The notes under the pieces were generated by a model that was given only the letters and a program-made list of their open reading frames with translations, did not search any database and was not told where the DNA came from. The position numbers and the translations under genes are program-made. Of a DNA stretch of 8,971 bases, positions 6,484 through 8,971 are shown in pieces (the stretch's first letter is position 1; the number at the start of each line of letters is the position of its first letter). The stretch is from an uncultured Eubacterium sp. (GTDB lineage: Bacteria; Bacillota; Clostridia; Lachnospirales; Lachnospiraceae): contig CAKRDZ010000055.1 of the NCBI GenBank assembly GCA_934316845.1, forward strand, positions 1-8,971, given 5' to 3'.

Positions 6484-8489
6484 TATCTACGGCTTCGGAT
6501 TGTAAAAGTCTGTCCACTGTCGTACCATTCTCCCCCGAAACGAATGTACACTTCGTACGTATCATCCAGCAGATTGTATAATGGGATCGACACATAATAC
6601 TCCATCTCAGCAGCAAGATTCTGTTCTCTCGGTGGCTTGCGGAAATCTTTTTGATACGTGTAATGCGTTCCCTTTACGACTACCTGCTCAATCAAATGAT
6701 CTCTGGATTTGATCTGCAAATTCTGATCTTCCAGCCGGAGCCGTATTCTCTCCTGCATACACCGGATCGGCGCCTCGGATATTTTTTTCTCCGGACGGCT
6801 GACCGGCTCGTCCCATCTTTCAAATGGCTGAAGCCAGCCGACACATGGCTCCTCGTGCAGATCCATTGTCCTTGACAGATCCTGCATATTCATCCGCAGT
6901 TCATACGCACGAAAGAAATAATATCGTACGGAATATTCGTTTAAAGTTTTCCCTGTGTCATAATCAAATTCATAGATCCAGCCACCACGGTTGTCATATT
7001 TTTCCGGATATGCCAGAAATCCTCCCATGTAAAACAACCGGTGCTTTTCGCCATACAGGATTCCATTGGACGTGATCTTTGACTTAATCCCGCCAAAGCG
7101 TTTTTCAATCCACGCCTTCTTCTTTTTTTCATCTATCGTATATATTGTAACATAAGATTGCTCATCGTTGTCAAAAAATTTATTTTTTCTTCGCACATGC
7201 CAATGATTGTCAAATATCATAATATGGATCGTATCTTCTCGTCCATCAAGATTTTCCCGTATCAATTTGGCAGAATGCTGTTGGAAATGCCATGGCATGC
7301 CTTCGGGTGTCGATAGCAGTTTTTTTGAAAATGGCCGCTCTCTCCACATATTTTTCTCGCCCAGTATCCATTTCAGCTTGTCCTTTTTCCAATCAATGCA
7401 TCCAATGGTATGGATATTTCTCGCCGAAAAATAGACCTGCTTTTTTGTACTGTCATAATCTAACGAATTGATATGCACCCAATTGGTTCGATCACGGTAC
7501 GCGGTGCCAAAAATCTTTCTCATATCCAGCACTTTTTCTACTTTTCCGTTTTCCCGATTGACCTCTGCAATGCAGTCTTCCACATGCCCGCACTGGGAAT
7601 TACTGGCAATAAGTAAGTTCCCGCCGGGTGTCATCTCACATACATCATGGTGTATGCCATTGGGAACATAATACGTCCGATACACTCTTCCGAGATAGTC
7701 CATCTCATACATCTGTGTAGAGTGCGGGATCAACTGCGTCGGAAGAAGGGTCTGGCGCTCCATTACAATAAAACGGTCATTTGCCACTGGGAAAAATCCA
7801 TATCCACGCGGTCGAAACCGCATCACATAACGAATGTCTCCCTGTTCATCAAACGCTGCCGGATATGGCATACTTTTTCCAACTGCCAGGATCAGTTTCA
7901 TCGCCGATTCCGCTGTCTTTTTCTTTACCTGCACCAGATCATTCAACGACTCCGGCAGTTTTTCTGTGAGTATCGTAAGTTTTTTTTCCGCAGCTGTCGT
8001 TCCGTCTTTTCCAATTATTTCCAGTGCCACTTCGTTTTCCGCTGCCGGATACAATCCATATACCGGCACTCTGTGCCAATTTTCAAAACTATTGATCTCC
8101 TCACAAATATCCGCTTCTTTCGTCTTTCCTTTCACAACAAACCGTACCGCGCAGGGTTCTTTTGTCCAGAACATCACATAAGCACAAAGCGGTGTCCTGC
8201 CATACGGATTCAGTATCACACAAGGATCCTCAAAGGCATATTTGTTTTCTTTCAGCATCTTTGTCAATTCCTGATCTCTTTCCCTGCTTTCTACCGCCAA
8301 ACCTTTCTCATAAGCGATATCACTTTCCACTTCAATTTTTCTCTTTTCCACAAACTGATACCGCTGGTACGAATCTTTTTCCTTTTCATACTCTTCATCA
8401 TATCGCGGAAGGTATCCCTTCTCATACATGGAAGGTTTTCTGTAATTATTCCATAATTTTTTCAATTTTTCTTTCCCCGGATAATCCAT
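6483..8489 (-). CDS. Arylsulfate sulfotransferase (ASST family, PAPS-independent)
   Basis: Enzymes of this family move a sulfuryl group from an aryl sulfate donor to a phenolic acceptor through a sulfo-histidine intermediate, without PAPS. The 668-residue protein has a charged N-terminal segment (1-85), a beta-sandwich N-domain (about 87-175: NPYGRTPL, then HRVPVYGLYPAAENEV) and a beta-propeller. Residues likely matching the E. coli active site are H280 or H281 (NGIHHDV), H339 and N341 (WVHINS), R357 (SARNIH) and the sulfated histidine H405 (QQHSAKL, followed by IMIFDNHW). The N341-R357 spacing of 16 equals that of E. coli N358-R374. There is no signal peptide, and the cysteine pair that forms a disulfide near the E. 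coli catalytic histidine is absent, which fits a cytoplasmic, Dsb-independent enzyme. AGGAGG lies 8 nt before ATG 8489. It is first in a probable operon with the beta-helix genes. The physiological donor and acceptor cannot be read from the sequence. Confidence 0.9.
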   Translation of the reverse strand: MDYPGKEKLKKLWNNYRKPSMYEKGYLPRYDEEYEKEKDSYQRYQFVEKRKIEVESDIAYEKGLAVESRERDQELTKMLKENKYAFEDPCVILNPYGRTPLCAYVMFWTKEPCAVRFVVKGKTKEADICEEINSFENWHRVPVYGLYPAAENEVALEIIGKDGTTAAEKKLTILTEKLPESLNDLVQVKKKTAESAMKLILAVGKSMPYPAAFDEQGDIRYVMRFRPRGYGFFPVANDRFIVMERQTLLPTQLIPHSTQMYEMDYLGRVYRTYYVPNGIHHDVCEMTPGGNLLIASNSQCGHVEDCIAEVNRENGKVEKVLDMRKIFGTAYRDRTNWVHINSLDYDSTKKQVYFSARNIHTIGCIDWKKDKLKWILGEKNMWRERPFSKKLLSTPEGMPWHFQQHSAKLIRENLDGREDTIHIMIFDNHWHVRRKNKFFDNDEQSYVTIYTIDEKKKKAWIEKRFGGIKSKITSNGILYGEKHRLFYMGGFLAYPEKYDNRGGWIYEFDYDTGKTLNEYSVRYYFFRAYELRMNMQDLSRTMDLHEEPCVGWLQPFERWDEPVSRPEKKISEAPIRCMQERIRLRLEDQNLQIKSRDHLIEQVVVKGTHYTYQKDFRKPPREQNLAAEMEYYVSIPLYNLLDDTYEVYIRFGGEWYDSGQTFTIRSRR

Positions 8490-8635
8490 CCCATCTTCCT
8501 CCTGGCTGTCATTTTCATTCTATACTGTCAGGGAAACAAACGGCTTCCCTTCCTCTCATCATGTTTCCAATATATCCTATTATTTTTTCAAAAATATGGC
8601 AGTTTGCTCCTTTTTGAAAGTGGCATAACTGTTTT
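8490..8635 (-). promoter_or_regulatory. Leader region of the sulfotransferase operon, no gene
   Basis: This AT-rich stretch lies between the tandem array and the sulfotransferase start. It holds AGGAGG (8503-8498) and a perfect 9-bp inverted repeat, TTTCAAAAA/TTTTTGAAA (8586-8594 and 8611-8619), around 16 bases. Candidate -10 boxes are TAGAAT (8522-8517) and TATATT (8574-8569), but neither has a convincing -35 box at normal spacing. A promoter is expected here from position, and the inverted repeat could be an operator, but neither is proved. Confidence 0.4.
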
Positions 8636-8971
8636 GGGGGTGGGTGACATGTCTTGGAGGCGGTTGGCTTGTCTTCGGGGTGGCTTGCTTCCCTTCCGGG
8701 CGGCTCCGCACCCCGGAACTCTTGCTTTTTTTCCTGTTTCCGGGGTGGCTAACTTCTCTTCGGGGCGGCTCTGTACCCCGGAACTCTTGCTTTTTCCCTG
8801 TTTCCGGGGTGGCTAACTTCTCTTCCGGGCGGCTCCGCACCCCGGAACCCTTGCTTTTTCCCTGTTTCCGGGGTGGCTTGCTTCCCTTGGTGGCGGCTCC
8901 GCACCCCGGAACTCTTGCTTTTTCTCTGTTTCCGGGGTGGCTGACTTCTCTTCGGGGCGGCTCCGCACCCC
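8636..8971. repeat. GC-rich tandem array of about 64-bp units (minisatellite), continuing past the right edge
   Basis: Units begin with CGGGGTGGCT at 8676, 8741, 8805, 8869 and 8933, giving lengths of 65, 64, 64 and 64 bp plus a partial 39-bp copy cut by the window end. Units differ by a few substitutions, and the first has one extra T in its T-run. Each unit has arms CCGGGGTG and CACCCCGG (8 bp, small changes in some copies) and a pyrimidine-rich stretch CTCTTGCTTTTT. At the left margin, 8636-8695 breaks into three degenerate 20-bp blocks of the form GGGGTGGCTTGCTTCCCTT, which suggests that the 64-bp unit grew from a shorter repeat. The period is not a multiple of three, so a protein cannot be read across copies in one frame. 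The array is much richer in GC than the DNA beside it. Function is unknown. Confidence 0.9.

Noticed and set aside
7647..8456. 269-codon plus-strand frame opposite the sulfotransferase
   Set aside because: The minus-strand frame contains the ASST catalytic motifs; the opposing product is rich in His, Phe, Ile and Arg without known domains.
8509..8524. Promoter from TAGAAT just before the sulfotransferase
   Set aside because: The -35 position 17 bp upstream reads AGCCGT, far from consensus, and the leader would be very short.
8580..8840. 86-residue minus-strand frame with Pro/Arg/Glu-rich repeats in the tandem array
   Set aside because: The 64-bp period shifts frame at each copy and the copies show no coding-type constraint, so the repeats are the simpler explanation.
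8636..8971. CRISPR array
   Set aside because: The whole 64-bp unit is conserved; there are no unique spacers between short repeats, and no cas gene is present.

Overview
The window looks like a chromosomal segment of a Gram-positive clostridial anaerobe, most likely a gut Lachnospiraceae relative. The basis is the style of its GreA and class II LysRS proteins, strong AGGAGG-type ribosome binding sites and a moderately AT-rich base composition. The species is not determined. All five convincing genes are on the minus strand, so transcription runs from high to low coordinates.

Layout, right to left in transcription order. Positions 8636-8971 hold a GC-rich tandem array of about 64-bp units that runs off the right edge. 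Positions 8490-8635 are a leader without a gene. An arylsulfate sulfotransferase gene (6483-8489) follows, and 14 bp after it comes a gene for a secreted right-handed beta-helix protein (4615-6468). After 65 bp there is a larger paralogous secreted beta-helix protein (2162-4549). A strong hairpin (2110-2143) ends this accessory block. The housekeeping pair greA (1531-2013) and lysS (46-1515) then starts from its own consensus promoter, TTGACA-17 bp-TATAAT, whose -35 box lies inside the terminator hairpin.

How the genes may work together. GreA and LysRS serve transcription and translation; their adjacency is common in clostridia. The sulfotransferase and the two beta-helix proteins look like an accessory cassette placed upstream of that pair. 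The sulfotransferase keeps the catalytic histidines of its family but has no signal peptide, whereas both beta-helix proteins have export signals. The two beta-helix proteins share the same two-helix architecture, linker and candidate active-site motifs, so they arose by tandem duplication. A role in binding or processing a polysaccharide or glycoconjugate outside the cell is inference; no substrate can be read from the sequence.

No RNA gene, CRISPR array, insertion sequence or transposase was seen. The least ordinary items are the sulfotransferase plus twin beta-helix cassette, the 64-bp minisatellite, and the promoter embedded in a terminator.
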